Shown here one piece after another: positions 25,213 to 34,002 of a stretch of DNA of 45,927 nucleotides (position 1 is the stretch's first letter; every line of letters begins with the position of its first letter). Both the position numbers and the translations under genes were made by a program. The notes beneath the pieces are model-generated. The model did not search any database, was not told where the DNA came from, and worked only from the letters and a program-made list of their open reading frames with translations. The stretch comes from Selenomonadaceae bacterium (GTDB taxonomy: Bacteria; Bacillota; Negativicutes; Selenomonadales; Selenomonadaceae), in contig JAFSXD010000053.1 in assembly GCA_017444245.1 (NCBI GenBank), positions 1-45,927 of the forward strand, in the 5' to 3' direction.

Positions 25213-25893
25213 AACTAAATACCTTATCCAAACTGCGCCGCTGTCGTAACTTTGCACGCTTTTGAGTTTCAACGGAATTGGTTTTCGATTTTTTGGAAGT
25301 CCGTCAAACACAGCCGCCATGCCTTCGCGTCCGTCTATGCCCGCGCCGATAAGCAAGCTCACTTCATCAATTAATCCCGCGTCGAGAAATCCGCCGTTGA
25401 TGTGTCCGCCGCCGACAATGGACATGCGATTCACGCCGAATTTTTCCGCAAGAATTTCTACAGCTTTAACCAAATCAATTTTTTCTTTTCCGCAGACAAT
25501 CCATGAAATATTTTTGCTGTCGAGATACGAAATATATTCTTTGCTGACTTTTTCGGAAGTGATGATGAGATGATGAGCGTCGTACTCTTCGTCGTTTTTC
25601 CAGAGCAACACGCCGTTTGTGTCGACGATAATTTCATAGCCGGACGTTGACGCGTCTTTCTTTTTTGAAAAATCCTGCTTGCCGTAAGGCTCATAATTTG
25701 TCGGCTTAAATTCTCCTTCGAGTGCCAACTCCAACATAGCCGTCACTCTGCCGCTCAATACGGTTGGGGTTTCCAGTGCGTCAAGCGTGCTGTAATATTC
25801 GTCGACGCCTTTCAGTTGTGCTGTCATGTCACAATCAATTCTGCCGTCCGCCGAAATCATCATATGGCAAATAATGTACGGTCTTTTGTTCAT
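25201..25893 (-). CDS. RibD C-terminal/dihydrofolate reductase-like protein
   Basis: A 230-residue protein of the RibD_C/DHFR-like fold: YIICHMMISADGRIDCDM at the start, ETPTVLSGRVTAML, a central IVCGKEKIDLVKAVEILAE, and MSIVGGGHINGGFLDAGLID, DEVSLLIGAGIDGREG near the end. Such proteins are NAD(P)H-dependent reductases; the stand-alone forms are often annotated as pyrimidine reductase-like with unknown substrate. ATG at 25893 has a GGAGGAA site; the in-frame start at 25956 would add 21 residues with no ribosome site. It sits in reverse orientation inside the holB-ricT cluster. Confidence 0.87.
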   Translation of the reverse strand: MNKRPYIICHMMISADGRIDCDMTAQLKGVDEYYSTLDALETPTVLSGRVTAMLELALEGEFKPTNYEPYGKQDFSKKKDASTSGYEIIVDTNGVLLWKNDEEYDAHHLIITSEKVSKEYISYLDSKNISWIVCGKEKIDLVKAVEILAEKFGVNRMSIVGGGHINGGFLDAGLIDEVSLLIGAGIDGREGMAAVFDGLPKNRKPIPLKLKSVQSYDSGAVWIRYLVSSL

Positions 25894-25956
25894 GAAAAAT
25901 TCCTCCACGTTGAAAAAAATTTTTTTCATGGTAACACCGGCGAAAAATTTTATCAA

Positions 25957-25992
25957 CTATCGATCTATCGATTTATCGATCCATCGATCTAC
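25957..25992. repeat. Octamer tandem repeat
   Basis: Four octamers, including an ATCGATTT variant, between the divergent RibD-like and ricT genes. It ends three bases before the -35 of the ricT promoter. Confidence 0.95.
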
Positions 25993-25994
25993 TC

Positions 25995-26023
25995 TTGCTT
26001 TAAGTTTCCAAAAATGCGATAAT
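25995..26023 (+). promoter_or_regulatory. Promoter of ricT
   Basis: TTGCTT at 25995-26000 and GATAAT at 26018-26023, 17 bases apart. Confidence 0.55.
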
Positions 26024-26055
26024 GTCACGAAAAATTTTTGAAGGAAGAATTTGTA

Positions 26056-27138
26056 TTGCAAAAAATTATAGGAGTAAGATTTAAACAGGCGGGAAAAATT
26101 CATTTGTTCGATCCAGGCGACGATGACATAGTTGCGGGAGATTTTGTGATTGTCGAAACGTCACGCGGTTTGGAATGTGGCAGCGTTGTTGTCGGCGTTC
26201 GTGAATTGCCAACGGCTGATGATTTGTCAGAAGATGTTCCTTTGCTTAGACGGATTTACCGCAAGGCAACGAAAGCCGATTTGGTGCGTGTCGAAGAAAA
26301 TCGCGAAAAGGAACGTCAAGCATTTGAAATTTGCCGCGAAAAAATTGCTGAACATCAACTGCCGATGAACTTAATCAATGTGCGTTACACTTTCGACGTC
26401 AGCAAAATAATTTTTTACTTCACTGCGGAAGGGCGCGTAGATTTTCGGATGCTCGTCAGAGATTTGGCGTACATTTTCCGCACGCGCATTGAACTTCGTC
26501 AAGTTGGCGTTCGTGAACAGGCGAAAGTTTTGGGCGGCGTCGGTTGTTGCGGACGAAAACTTTGTTGCACGACTTTTTTGGGCGACTTCGCGCAGGTTTC
26601 AATCCGCATGGCGAAGGAACAAAATCTTTCGCTCAATCCCGCAAAAATTTCCGGCGTATGCGGACGCTTGCTTTGCTGTTTAAAATTTGAAAGTGAATAT
26701 TACCACGAATGCTACATGAAAAATAATCCTGTCTTTGAACCGCACGTTGGCGACCGCGTGATTTTAGACGAAGGCGAAGGGCGCGTTGTCAGCGTCAACG
26801 TTCAGCGAAAAATCGCTACGGTTTTAATCGGCGGGAATAAAACTGTCACGTCGAGCTGGGAAGATTTATTGCCTGCAGATTATGACGGCGCGCAGAAATT
26901 TTCCAAGCCCGATGAAGAAATTCCGAACGAAGACGAGGAAAAAGAAATTGAGCCGCCGCAGGAAACAAAACCTTCAACGACAAAATTTTCCGGCGCAAAA
27001 TCTCCACGCAAAAAATTTGTTCGCGGCGAAGATTCGGCGAAGGGAAAAGACGCGGCGGATTCTGCGGATGAGCGAAATAAAATGTGGATAAATCGTCCGC
27101 GCAAACCTCGTCGTCCAAAAGGAAATTTTAGGAGTTAG
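26056..27138 (+). CDS. ricT: PSP1/YaaT-family iron-sulfur protein RicT
   Basis: In Bacillus, YaaT (RicT) joins YlbF and YmcA in a complex that binds [4Fe-4S] clusters and supports RNase Y-dependent mRNA maturation. The 360-residue product has the PSP1 region starting IGVRFKQAGKIHLFDPG, and the cysteine clusters GCCGRKLCCTTFLGD and SGVCGRLLCCLKFESEYYHE that are the likely cluster ligands. The last 90 residues are a charged, low-complexity tail. The gene keeps its usual place after holB and before trmN6. I chose TTG at 26056 (AAGGAAG eight bases upstream) over the TTG at 26038. Confidence 0.92.
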   Translation: MQKIIGVRFKQAGKIHLFDPGDDDIVAGDFVIVETSRGLECGSVVVGVRELPTADDLSEDVPLLRRIYRKATKADLVRVEENREKERQAFEICREKIAEHQLPMNLINVRYTFDVSKIIFYFTAEGRVDFRMLVRDLAYIFRTRIELRQVGVREQAKVLGGVGCCGRKLCCTTFLGDFAQVSIRMAKEQNLSLNPAKISGVCGRLLCCLKFESEYYHECYMKNNPVFEPHVGDRVILDEGEGRVVSVNVQRKIATVLIGGNKTVTSSWEDLLPADYDGAQKFSKPDEEIPNEDEEKEIEPPQETKPSTTKFSGAKSPRKKFVRGEDSAKGKDAADSADERNKMWINRPRKPRRPKGNFRS

Positions 27139-27210
27139 TTAGCTAGTTAGCTAGATCGCCAGATCGCCAGTTAGTTTTCTACAAGCTACAAGCTACAAGC
27201 TAACAGCTAA
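27137..27210. repeat. Degenerate octamer plus heptamer repeat
   Basis: TTAGCTAG units and two GATCGCCA units are followed by four CTACAAG heptamers just before the trmN6 ribosome site. Both repeat families occur together. Confidence 0.85.
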
Positions 27211-27222
27211 CGAGGTATGTCA

Positions 27223-27960
27223 TTGGAAAATTTTTTGCGCCAAGATGAACGGCTTGATGACTTGATGAGGTCGGGAAGAAAAATTATTCAGAACGTTCAC
27301 GGATTTTGTTTCGCGACGGATTCAGTTTTAATTTCCCACTTCCCAAAATTCAAACGCCACCAAAAAGTTTTGGACTTGGGCACGGGCACGGGCGTTATTC
27401 CGTTGCTGATTGCCGACGAAGTCGAAAAAATTTTCGCGATTGAAATTGATTCGGCGATGGCTGAAATGGCGCGTCGAAACGTCGAACTGAACGGATTGAC
27501 GGAAAAAATTTCTGTCGTTGAAGGAGATTACCGCCAAATACGGAAATTTTTTTGCGCAGAAAGTTTTGACGTAGTGATTGCCAATCCGCCGTACTATCCG
27601 ATAAAAAACGGCGAAGTCAACAAATTGGAAGGCGTTGCACGTGCCAGACATGAATTTACGGCGACGCTTGAAGATGTTGTGACGGCGGCGCGGTTTGCAT
27701 TAAAATTTCACGGAAGTTTTTGCATGATTCATTCTTCTGCGCGGCTTTGCGAAATTGTCGACGCGTTGCACCGGCATCAATTTGAAATGAAACGTTTGCA
27801 GTTGATTTATCCAAAAAAAAATCGTGACGCCAACCTTGTGATGATTGAAGCGATTGTCGGTGGGAATGCCGGTAACTTGAAAATTTTGCCGCCGCTTGTC
27901 ATTCACGAGGACGACGGAGCGTATACGGACGACGTGAAAAAAATTTATTCCAGCTTGTAG
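27223..27960 (+). CDS. trmN6: tRNA1(Val) (adenine-N6)-methyltransferase
   Basis: A 245-residue SAM-dependent methyltransferase. Motif I is VLDLGTGTGVIPLLIAD, motif II is FAIEIDSAMAEMARRN, and the amino-methylating motif IV is VIANPPYYP, matching YfiC/TrmN6 (B. subtilis YabB), which modifies A37 of tRNA1(Val). I prefer TTG at 27223 with GAGG seven bases before it; the ATG at 27217 almost touches that site. It occupies the Bacillus yabB position, next to rsmI. Confidence 0.9.
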   Translation: MENFLRQDERLDDLMRSGRKIIQNVHGFCFATDSVLISHFPKFKRHQKVLDLGTGTGVIPLLIADEVEKIFAIEIDSAMAEMARRNVELNGLTEKISVVEGDYRQIRKFFCAESFDVVIANPPYYPIKNGEVNKLEGVARARHEFTATLEDVVTAARFALKFHGSFCMIHSSARLCEIVDALHRHQFEMKRLQLIYPKKNRDANLVMIEAIVGGNAGNLKILPPLVIHEDDGAYTDDVKKIYSSL

Positions 27961-27982
27961 GTTGTAGCTGGTAGGTTGTAGG
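27952..27982. repeat. Heptamer repeat overlapping the trmN6 stop
   Basis: GTAGGTT and GTAGCTG heptamers. The final trmN6 codons SSL and the TAG stop fall in the first unit. Confidence 0.88.
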
Positions 27983-27991
27983 GATAATTTT

Positions 27992-28816
27992 ATGGCGACA
28001 GGAATTTTATACTTATGCGCGACGCCAATAGGAAACCTTGACGACATGACTTTCCGCGCAGTGAAAATTTTGCGTGAAGTCGATTTAATTGCGGCGGAGG
28101 ATACCAGAAGGACGCGAAAACTTTTGACGCATTTTGAAATACACACGCCGCTGATTCGCTACGATGAATTTTCAAAAGCTCATGGCGAAAAAATTTTGTC
28201 ACTCCTGCGCGAAGGAAAATCAGTTGCCTGTGTGAGCGATGCGGGGTTGCCGGCAATTTCAGATCCGGGCGCGGAACTTGTTAAACTTGCCGTCGAAGAA
28301 AAAATTTCAATTTGTCCGATACCGGGCGCGAATGCCGCGTTGAGTGCGCTGATTTGTTCGGCGTTGGACACGACAAAATTTACCTTCGTCGGATTTTTGC
28401 CGAAGACTTCAAAAAATCGCCGTGAAGTTTTGACGGAACTTTCCACGCACAAAGAAACGTTAATCTTCTACGAATCTCCGCACCGTTTGAAAAAAATTCT
28501 GAATGAAATGCTTGAAGTTTTCGGAAACCGCCGCGCAGTTTTGGCACGAGAATTGACGAAGATTCACGAAGAATTTTTGCGCGGGGAACTTGCCGAGCTT
28601 GCGAAAATTTCTGAACCGATTGGTGAATTTGTTATCGTCGTGGAAGGAAAAATTTTTTCTGACGAATTGCAAACGCCGAATGAAAATTTCCTTGACGTGT
28701 ACAAAAATTTTGTGGTGCAAGGCATGGAAAAAAAAGTTGCCATTCGTGAAGTGGCGAAGAAATTTAACATGAGCCGTCGCGACGTTTACAACGCGGTTGT
28801 TTTGATGAATGATTAA
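27992..28816 (+). CDS. rsmI: 16S rRNA (cytidine-1402 2'-O)-methyltransferase
   Basis: RsmI methylates the ribose of C1402 in the decoding centre. The 274-residue protein has the tetrapyrrole-methylase fold: LYLCATPIGNLDDMTFRAVK at the N-terminus, LIAAEDTRRTRKLLTHFEI, VSDAGLPAISDPGAELV, PGANAALSALI and TLIFYESPHRLKK. The C-terminal helical domain ends KKFNMSRRDVYNAV. It completes the holB-ricT-trmN6-rsmI group. Confidence 0.95.
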   Translation: MATGILYLCATPIGNLDDMTFRAVKILREVDLIAAEDTRRTRKLLTHFEIHTPLIRYDEFSKAHGEKILSLLREGKSVACVSDAGLPAISDPGAELVKLAVEEKISICPIPGANAALSALICSALDTTKFTFVGFLPKTSKNRREVLTELSTHKETLIFYESPHRLKKILNEMLEVFGNRRAVLARELTKIHEEFLRGELAELAKISEPIGEFVIVVEGKIFSDELQTPNENFLDVYKNFVVQGMEKKVAIREVAKKFNMSRRDVYNAVVLMND

Positions 28817-28861
28817 CGGTTAATAGTTGGTGACGCGCACTGTTCACCGGTTTGGAGAATT

Positions 28862-30034
28862 ATGGACGACATTACATGGAAGCGGAGGTTGGAGAAACGC
28901 AGAAGTCAACGACGAATCGAAAAAATAATTTCCGTGATGTTCGTCGTGGCAATGATAAGTTGCGTGATTTGGTACGTGGCGAGTTACACAAAAACGCCAA
29001 GCTACGCAATGAATGAAGCACTGGCGTCCCTTCACTCCGAAGACACAAAAACTTTTCAGGAGCACGTAGATTTTACCGCCGTCACTCACGCGGGCTACGA
29101 CGATTTAACATCAGACCTTTTCAAGTACGACAAAGAACTTTCGGATCACGAACGCGCCGTATTTGAAAATTTTTACGTGCTGATTCGTTCGCGAATGTGT
29201 CAAGGCGCAGTGAAAGTTATCGAAACGCGGCTGAATACCGGCGAATGGACTTTGCCCGAAGAAATGTTGAAGGGGCGTCAACTTGGAATTGATTTTGATT
29301 TATTGTTGGAGCGCAGTTTAATTCGGCACACGTCGATTGTCTCTGTCGAAAACGTTGAACATTTTGGCGAAACGGCGACGGCGGACGTTCACGTTGTCGA
29401 AGATTATACTCAACAACCTTTCACGTTGAAAGTGACGCTGGAAAATTCCGGCGAAGGTTTTAATATCGGCAACACGGACTTTGAATTTTTCGGCAAGACT
29501 TTTAAAATTTCGGGCGTGAGTTTCAAGCTCGGCAATAACGAATGGAAAGTTACGCGCGTCGACAATTACCGCGAATATTTGGACGCCGTCTCTCCTGCGC
29601 TGAAAAAAGATTTGGAAAATTACATTGACGCGACGGAAGAAATTGTCGAACATTACAACGAAATTTTCCAAGATGAGCAAGCAAATTTTGTTGAGTTGCA
29701 ACGAACTTCGACGGGAATTATCAGCGAAGATCGCCGCAGTGAAATTGCCGATTACATTAACAAAACAATTATTCCGATGTTGAGTTATCGGCAGGAGGCG
29801 TTGGACAAAGTCGACGTTCCGAAGGGCGCGGAGTATCTTTCAAACTTGCGCAAGGCATCAACCGCCGTGACGATTCAAGCTTGGCAATTTTATTCAATCG
29901 GATTGCTTGAGGATAATTCCGCCGCGTTCGACACTGCGGAAAGTTTGCACAAACAGGAACTTGCGCTTGACCAACGCATTGAAGAGTTGATTCACAATTC
30001 CGCCGTCACTAGGGAACTTCCCGCTTTACCATGA
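28862..30034 (+). CDS. Unrecognised single-pass membrane protein
   Basis: I do not recognise this 390-residue protein. It starts with a very basic cytoplasmic segment (KRRLEKRRSQRRIEK), then one membrane helix at about 24-42 (ISVMFVVAMISCVIWYVASY). A large acidic domain follows, predicted outside the membrane, with a repeated beta-like stretch (TLKVTLENSGEGFNIGN, then FGKTFKISGVSFKLGNNEWK) and a long helical C-terminus. The ATG has TTGGAGA eight bases upstream. It follows rsmI by 45 bases and may be co-transcribed. A short inverted repeat (GGTGA...TCACC, 28830-28850) lies in that gap. Confidence 0.75.
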   Translation: MDDITWKRRLEKRRSQRRIEKIISVMFVVAMISCVIWYVASYTKTPSYAMNEALASLHSEDTKTFQEHVDFTAVTHAGYDDLTSDLFKYDKELSDHERAVFENFYVLIRSRMCQGAVKVIETRLNTGEWTLPEEMLKGRQLGIDFDLLLERSLIRHTSIVSVENVEHFGETATADVHVVEDYTQQPFTLKVTLENSGEGFNIGNTDFEFFGKTFKISGVSFKLGNNEWKVTRVDNYREYLDAVSPALKKDLENYIDATEEIVEHYNEIFQDEQANFVELQRTSTGIISEDRRSEIADYINKTIIPMLSYRQEALDKVDVPKGAEYLSNLRKASTAVTIQAWQFYSIGLLEDNSAAFDTAESLHKQELALDQRIEELIHNSAVTRELPALP

Positions 30035-30057
30035 TTAGTGGCTATAGAAAAATTTTC

Positions 30058-30088
30058 CCTACAAGCTACAAGCTGCAAGCTATAAGCT
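30058..30088. repeat. Heptamer tandem repeat
   Basis: Four CTACAAG/CTGCAAG-type heptamers upstream of the EF-G-like gene. Confidence 0.9.
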
Positions 30089-30167
30089 TTTCAAAAGCAG
30101 GATTATAGAATTTTAAATAGAATACTACCTTCAAAGTTTTGAAAAAAAAGTTGGAGGTTTTTTTTGT

Positions 30168-32246
30168 ATGAAGGAATACGCAAGCGAATTTATACGAAAC
30201 GTTGCGGTTGTCGGACACGGCAAAACGGGTAAGACAAGCATTCTTGACGCATGCATTTTTAACAGCGGCGCGGCAAAACGTCTCGGCAAAGTCGACGACG
30301 GCACAAGCCTTCTCGATTACGAGGCAGAAGAAACAAAACGCAAAATGACGATAAGCGATTCCCTTGCCGTGACTGAATGGAAAAATCACAAAATAAATTT
30401 CATCGATACGCCGGGCTATCCTGATTTCGTTGCTGAAGTTCAAGGCGCACTTGCCGCCGCAGATTCCGCGCTGATAATCGTTGCCGCAAACGCAGGCGTC
30501 GAAGTCGAAACGGAAAAAGCATGGGCACTCGCCGAAGAACTCAACCTTCCCCGCGCTTTCTTCATCAACAAAATGGATCGCGAACACGCCGACTTCAATA
30601 AAGTACTTGCTGAACTGCGCGAAAAATTCGGTAACGGCGTCGTCCCCGTTCAAATTCCAATCGGCAAAGAAAGTTCTTTCAAAGGCGTTATCGATTTGAT
30701 TAAAGTTTATGCAAAACTCGGTGAAGAAGTCAAAGGCGATACTCCCGCAGACCTCGAAGACGCCGTAGAAGAGGCGCGCCTTGAAATGCTTGACACCGTC
30801 GCGGAATTTCATGATGAACTCATGGAAAAATATTTGGAAGGCGAAACGGACGACCTTGACGAAAAAGAAATTTCCGAAGCTCTTGCCGAAGGTGTCAGCC
30901 AAGCAAAAGTTTTTCCCGTCTTCGTCGGCTCCGGTCTTCAAAACGTCGCTATTGACAAACTTTTAAACGGCGTTGTAGAATATCTTCCCGCGCCTAATTA
31001 CAAAAATTATTTCGGCGTCAATCCCAACAACGACGAGGAAGTTGAGCGCAAACTCACGGACGGTTTCAGCGCGCAGATTTTCAAGACGATGGTTGACCCG
31101 TTCGTTGGGCGTATGTCATACATCCGCGTTTTTTCCGGCGACATGAAAGGCGACGCTACGTATCAACTTTACGGCGACGGTTACGAGGGGCAGGAACGTA
31201 TCAGCGGAATTTTCACAATGCAGGGCAAAAAACAAATTCCTATGGACGTTGCTCACGCCGGCGATATTGTCGTTACGTCGAAACTTTCTGCGGCAAAAAC
31301 TTGCGACACTCTCTGTGAAAAATCTGCGGCAATAAAATATCCGCGCGTGAATTATCCCGAACCGATGCTTGCAATGGCTGTCACGTCGACGAAGAAAGGC
31401 GAAGAAGATAAAGTTTACACCGCGATTGCCCGTCAACAAGACGAAGACCCGACGATTAAACTTTACAAAAATGCGGAAACTAAGCAAACAATTTTGAGCG
31501 GCGTCGGCGAAGTTCACTTGGATATTTTGAGCGACAAAATTCAGCGCAAATTCGGCGTGCAAATGCAACTTGGCGAACCGCGCGTTGCTTATCGTGAAAC
31601 CATTCGCAAGACCGTCGAAGTCGAAGGCAAGCACAAAAAACAATCCGGCGGGCACGGACAATACGGACACGTTTGGCTGAAAATCGGTCCGAACAAAGAA
31701 CCGGACGGCAAAAACGTTTTCAGCGAAAGTATTTTTGGCGGGAGCGTTCCGCGTCAATACTTCCCCGCTGTCGAAAAAGGCACGAACGAAACTTTGGCGG
31801 ACGGCGTCATTGCGGGTTATCCTGTCGTCAACGTCAACGTCAACCTTTACGACGGGTCTTACCACGCCGTTGATTCCAGCGAAGCCGCGTTCAAAATGGC
31901 AACGTCGATTGCGATTAAAAAAGGAATTCTCTCCGCAGATCCGATTTTGCTTGAGCCGATTGATGAAATTACCGTGTTGACGCCTGAAACTTACATGGGT
32001 GACATTATCGGCAAGCTCAATTCCAAGCGAGGAAAAATTCTTGGCATGGATCCCAAAGGCAAGGGAATTACCGAAGTTAAAGCGTTGATTCCCGAATCGG
32101 AACTTTACAAGTACGCAACGGATTTGCGTTCGCAGACTCAAGGGCGCGCGTCGTACAGCCTGAAGTTTTCGCATTACGATCCGATGCCTGACAAGTTGGC
32201 TGAAAAAATTATCGAAGAGAACAAAGCTAAATCAGCTGAAAAATAG
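30168..32246 (+). CDS. Elongation factor G-like translational GTPase (FusA2 type)
   Basis: A 692-residue EF-G-family GTPase. G1 reads VVGHGKTGKTS instead of the GHIDAGKT of housekeeping EF-G, G3 is DTPGYPDF, G4 is NKMD, and the switch-I region KVDDGTSLLDYEAEETKRKM is unlike the usual MDWMEQEQERGITI. These features place it in the EF-G-like paralogue group (EF-G II/FusA2-like), whose role is not settled, rather than the main translocase. The C-terminal domains IV and V are complete (GQYGHVWLKIGPN, ETYMGDIIGKLNSKRGKILGM, LRSQTQGRASYSLKFSHYDPM). A GGAGG site lies ten bases before the ATG. No str-operon genes (rpsL, rpsG, tuf) are nearby, which agrees with a paralogue. Confidence 0.92.
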   Translation: MKEYASEFIRNVAVVGHGKTGKTSILDACIFNSGAAKRLGKVDDGTSLLDYEAEETKRKMTISDSLAVTEWKNHKINFIDTPGYPDFVAEVQGALAAADSALIIVAANAGVEVETEKAWALAEELNLPRAFFINKMDREHADFNKVLAELREKFGNGVVPVQIPIGKESSFKGVIDLIKVYAKLGEEVKGDTPADLEDAVEEARLEMLDTVAEFHDELMEKYLEGETDDLDEKEISEALAEGVSQAKVFPVFVGSGLQNVAIDKLLNGVVEYLPAPNYKNYFGVNPNNDEEVERKLTDGFSAQIFKTMVDPFVGRMSYIRVFSGDMKGDATYQLYGDGYEGQERISGIFTMQGKKQIPMDVAHAGDIVVTSKLSAAKTCDTLCEKSAAIKYPRVNYPEPMLAMAVTSTKKGEEDKVYTAIARQQDEDPTIKLYKNAETKQTILSGVGEVHLDILSDKIQRKFGVQMQLGEPRVAYRETIRKTVEVEGKHKKQSGGHGQYGHVWLKIGPNKEPDGKNVFSESIFGGSVPRQYFPAVEKGTNETLADGVIAGYPVVNVNVNLYDGSYHAVDSSEAAFKMATSIAIKKGILSADPILLEPIDEITVLTPETYMGDIIGKLNSKRGKILGMDPKGKGITEVKALIPESELYKYATDLRSQTQGRASYSLKFSHYDPMPDKLAEKIIEENKAKSAEK

Positions 32247-32285
32247 TTTTTAGCTTGTAGCTTGTAGATAGTAGCTTGTAGGTTT
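32247..32285. repeat. Heptamer repeat downstream of the EF-G-like gene
   Basis: TAGCTTG units with a TAGATAG interruption, between the stop codon and the tRNA gene. Confidence 0.9.
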
Positions 32286-32315
32286 TGAAATAATTTTTCC
32301 CTACCGGCTAAAAAC

Positions 32316-32392
32316 GCGGTTGTAGCTCAGCAGGATAGAGCAACTGCCTCCTAAGCAGTAGGTCGCGCGTTCGAATCGCGCCAATCGCACCA
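32316..32392 (+). tRNA. tRNA-Arg (anticodon CCT)
   Basis: A full cloverleaf can be drawn. The seven-pair acceptor stem is GCGGTTG with CAATCGC (one G-T pair), the D stem GCTC/GAGC, the anticodon stem ACTGC/GCAGT with loop CTCCTAA (anticodon CCT, reading AGG), and the T stem GCGCG/CGCGC with TTCGAAT. The discriminator is A and the CCA end is encoded (32390-32392). It lies alone, not in a tRNA cluster. Confidence 0.95.
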
Positions 32393-32424
32393 GTTTAGTA
32401 AATCAACAGCAAGTAATAAATCGA

Positions 32425-32456
32425 AAATCCCCCGTTGAATGACGAGGGATTTTTTT
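32425..32456 (+). terminator. Intrinsic terminator after tRNA-Arg
   Basis: AAATCCC pairs with GGGATTT, with an inner CGT/ACG pairing across one mismatch, and a run of T follows. It should end the EF-G/tRNA transcript before the convergent rlmB gene. Confidence 0.8.
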
Positions 32457-32483
32457 CGCTTAATTCCAAACTCAAATTTAAAT

Positions 32484-33212
32484 TCAAATTCTCTGCCGGA
32501 AAATTTCGTACATCAAAACGGCGGCGGCGGCACTTGCATTGAGCGAATTAATTTTTCCCGCCATAGGAATTTTTACGAGCACGTCGCATTTTTCCCGCGT
32601 CAAGCGTCGCATGCCTTTGCCTTCGTTGCCGATTATCAAAACAATTCCGCCCGTCAAATCCGCTTGAAAAAAATTTTCTTCGGCGTCCATGTCACTACCG
32701 ACAATTTTTAAATCCAACTCATGAAGTTTGTCCAAAGTTTGAGCGACGTTGACGACTTGAGCAACTTTGACGTATTCGACAGCACCGGCAGAAATTTTTG
32801 CTACGGTTGAATTTAACGACACGCTACGACGTTTTGGAATTATCACGCCGTGAACTCCCGCCGCGTCAGCCGTTCGCAAAATCGCGCCGAAATTGTGAGG
32901 GTCTTCCAATTCGTCAAGCAAAATTATAAACGGCGGCTCGTTGCGCGATTCGGCAACCGCTAAAATTTCTTCAATGCTTGCGTATGCAACGGGCGCGGCA
33001 ACTGCGATAACTCCTTGATGACGCCCGTCAAAAAGTTTGTCCAACTTCGCGCTATTCGTGAACTCAAAAAAAATCCCCGCCTCCTTAGCGAGTGCGAGAA
33101 TTTTTTTTATTGAACCTTCACTGCCCTGCGCGATAAAAATTTTGCTGATACTTCGTCCCGCCTTCAACGCCTCTGTCACGGCATTGCGACCGACGATTAA
33201 ATTTTCTTGCAT
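32484..33212 (-). CDS. rlmB: 23S rRNA (guanosine-2251 2'-O)-methyltransferase RlmB-type
   Basis: A 242-residue SpoU-family (SPOUT) enzyme. The N-terminal substrate-binding part starts VGRNAVTEALKAGRSISKIF. The catalytic knot has the three family motifs: HNFGAILRTADAAGVHGVII, IVLIIGNEGKGM and NSLNASAAAAVLMYE. RlmB methylates G2251 in the P loop of 23S rRNA; related SpoU paralogues exist, so the exact target is likely but not certain. ATG at 33212 is preferred to a TTG five codons upstream. It ends the minus-strand run after the vWA gene. Confidence 0.9.
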   Translation of the reverse strand: MQENLIVGRNAVTEALKAGRSISKIFIAQGSEGSIKKILALAKEAGIFFEFTNSAKLDKLFDGRHQGVIAVAAPVAYASIEEILAVAESRNEPPFIILLDELEDPHNFGAILRTADAAGVHGVIIPKRRSVSLNSTVAKISAGAVEYVKVAQVVNVAQTLDKLHELDLKIVGSDMDAEENFFQADLTGGIVLIIGNEGKGMRRLTREKCDVLVKIPMAGKINSLNASAAAAVLMYEIFRQRI

Positions 33213-33257
33213 AAAATCACCGCGCAAATTTTACCAAAAATTTTTCAAGCGTGCAAT

Positions 33258-33917
33258 TTATTTTCCGTCCGATTTGCGCTCTTCAAAATCTTTGTCGACT
33301 TCTTCACGCCAAGCATCGCCAATGACTGCGGAGATCGGCGCGGCGGCAAGAGCACTTATGAAACCGCCGACGGCGCGATATTTCAGTTCCGTACCAAGTT
33401 TGTCGTTGTGATAATTTACTGCGCGGTTTGCATGAATGCCCATGCGTCCGGCAACTTCGACTGAATCAATATTCGCGCCCAAGAAAAGAAATTCCCAACC
33501 TTTTCCTTGTTGCTCCTCAATAAGTTTTTTTATGTTACGGTAAGAAAATTTTCTGCTGGCATTTTCCATACCGTCCGTCGTGATGACAAAAAGAGTTTTA
33601 GCCGGTCTGTCCTCTTCGCGCGCGTACTTGTGAACGTTTTTGATGTGCTTAACCGCGTCGCCAATCGCGTCAAGCAGTGCCGTCGTGCCGCGAACTTGAT
33701 AATCTTCCCTCGTCAACGGCTTAACTTCCTTGAGCGGAACGCGGTCGTGAAGAACGATAGATTCATGGTCAAAAAGAATTGTTGAGATTAAAACTTCGCC
33801 TTCAACTTTTTTCTGACTCTCCAACGTCGAATTGAAGCCGCCGATTGTGTCATCCTCAAGACCGCCCATTGAGCCGCTGCGATCCAAAATAAAAACCACT
33901 TCCGTCAAATTTTTCAT
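33258..33917 (-). CDS. von Willebrand factor A-domain protein
   Basis: A 219-residue vWA protein. The metal-ion-dependent adhesion site is complete: FILDRSGSMGGLEDDTIGGF (DxSxS), the threonine in RGTTALLDAIG, and the aspartate in TTDGMEN. There is no signal peptide, so it is cytoplasmic. It resembles stand-alone vWA proteins of the TerY group. The upstream gene on the same strand encodes a helical DNA-binding-like protein often found beside such vWA genes, so they probably form a functional pair (inferred from memory of gene neighbourhoods). I chose ATG at 33917 (GGAGG nine bases upstream) over the TTG at 33926. Confidence 0.88.
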   Translation of the reverse strand: MKNLTEVVFILDRSGSMGGLEDDTIGGFNSTLESQKKVEGEVLISTILFDHESIVLHDRVPLKEVKPLTREDYQVRGTTALLDAIGDAVKHIKNVHKYAREEDRPAKTLFVITTDGMENASRKFSYRNIKKLIEEQQGKGWEFLFLGANIDSVEVAGRMGIHANRAVNYHNDKLGTELKYRAVGGFISALAAAPISAVIGDAWREEVDKDFEERKSDGK

Positions 33918-34002
33918 TACAATCAACCTCCAATGTTTGATGATGTCATTGTAACAGAAAAATTTTTGAAGTGGTCACTTGTCAGGCGACAAAAAAATTT
34001 TT

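Noticed and set aside
31116-32174. Long open frame (352 codons) antisense to the EF-G-like gene, and another at 30066-30941
   Set aside because: They are shadows of the EF-G-like gene: no ribosome site, no recognisable domain, and odd composition rich in Phe, Arg and Asn.
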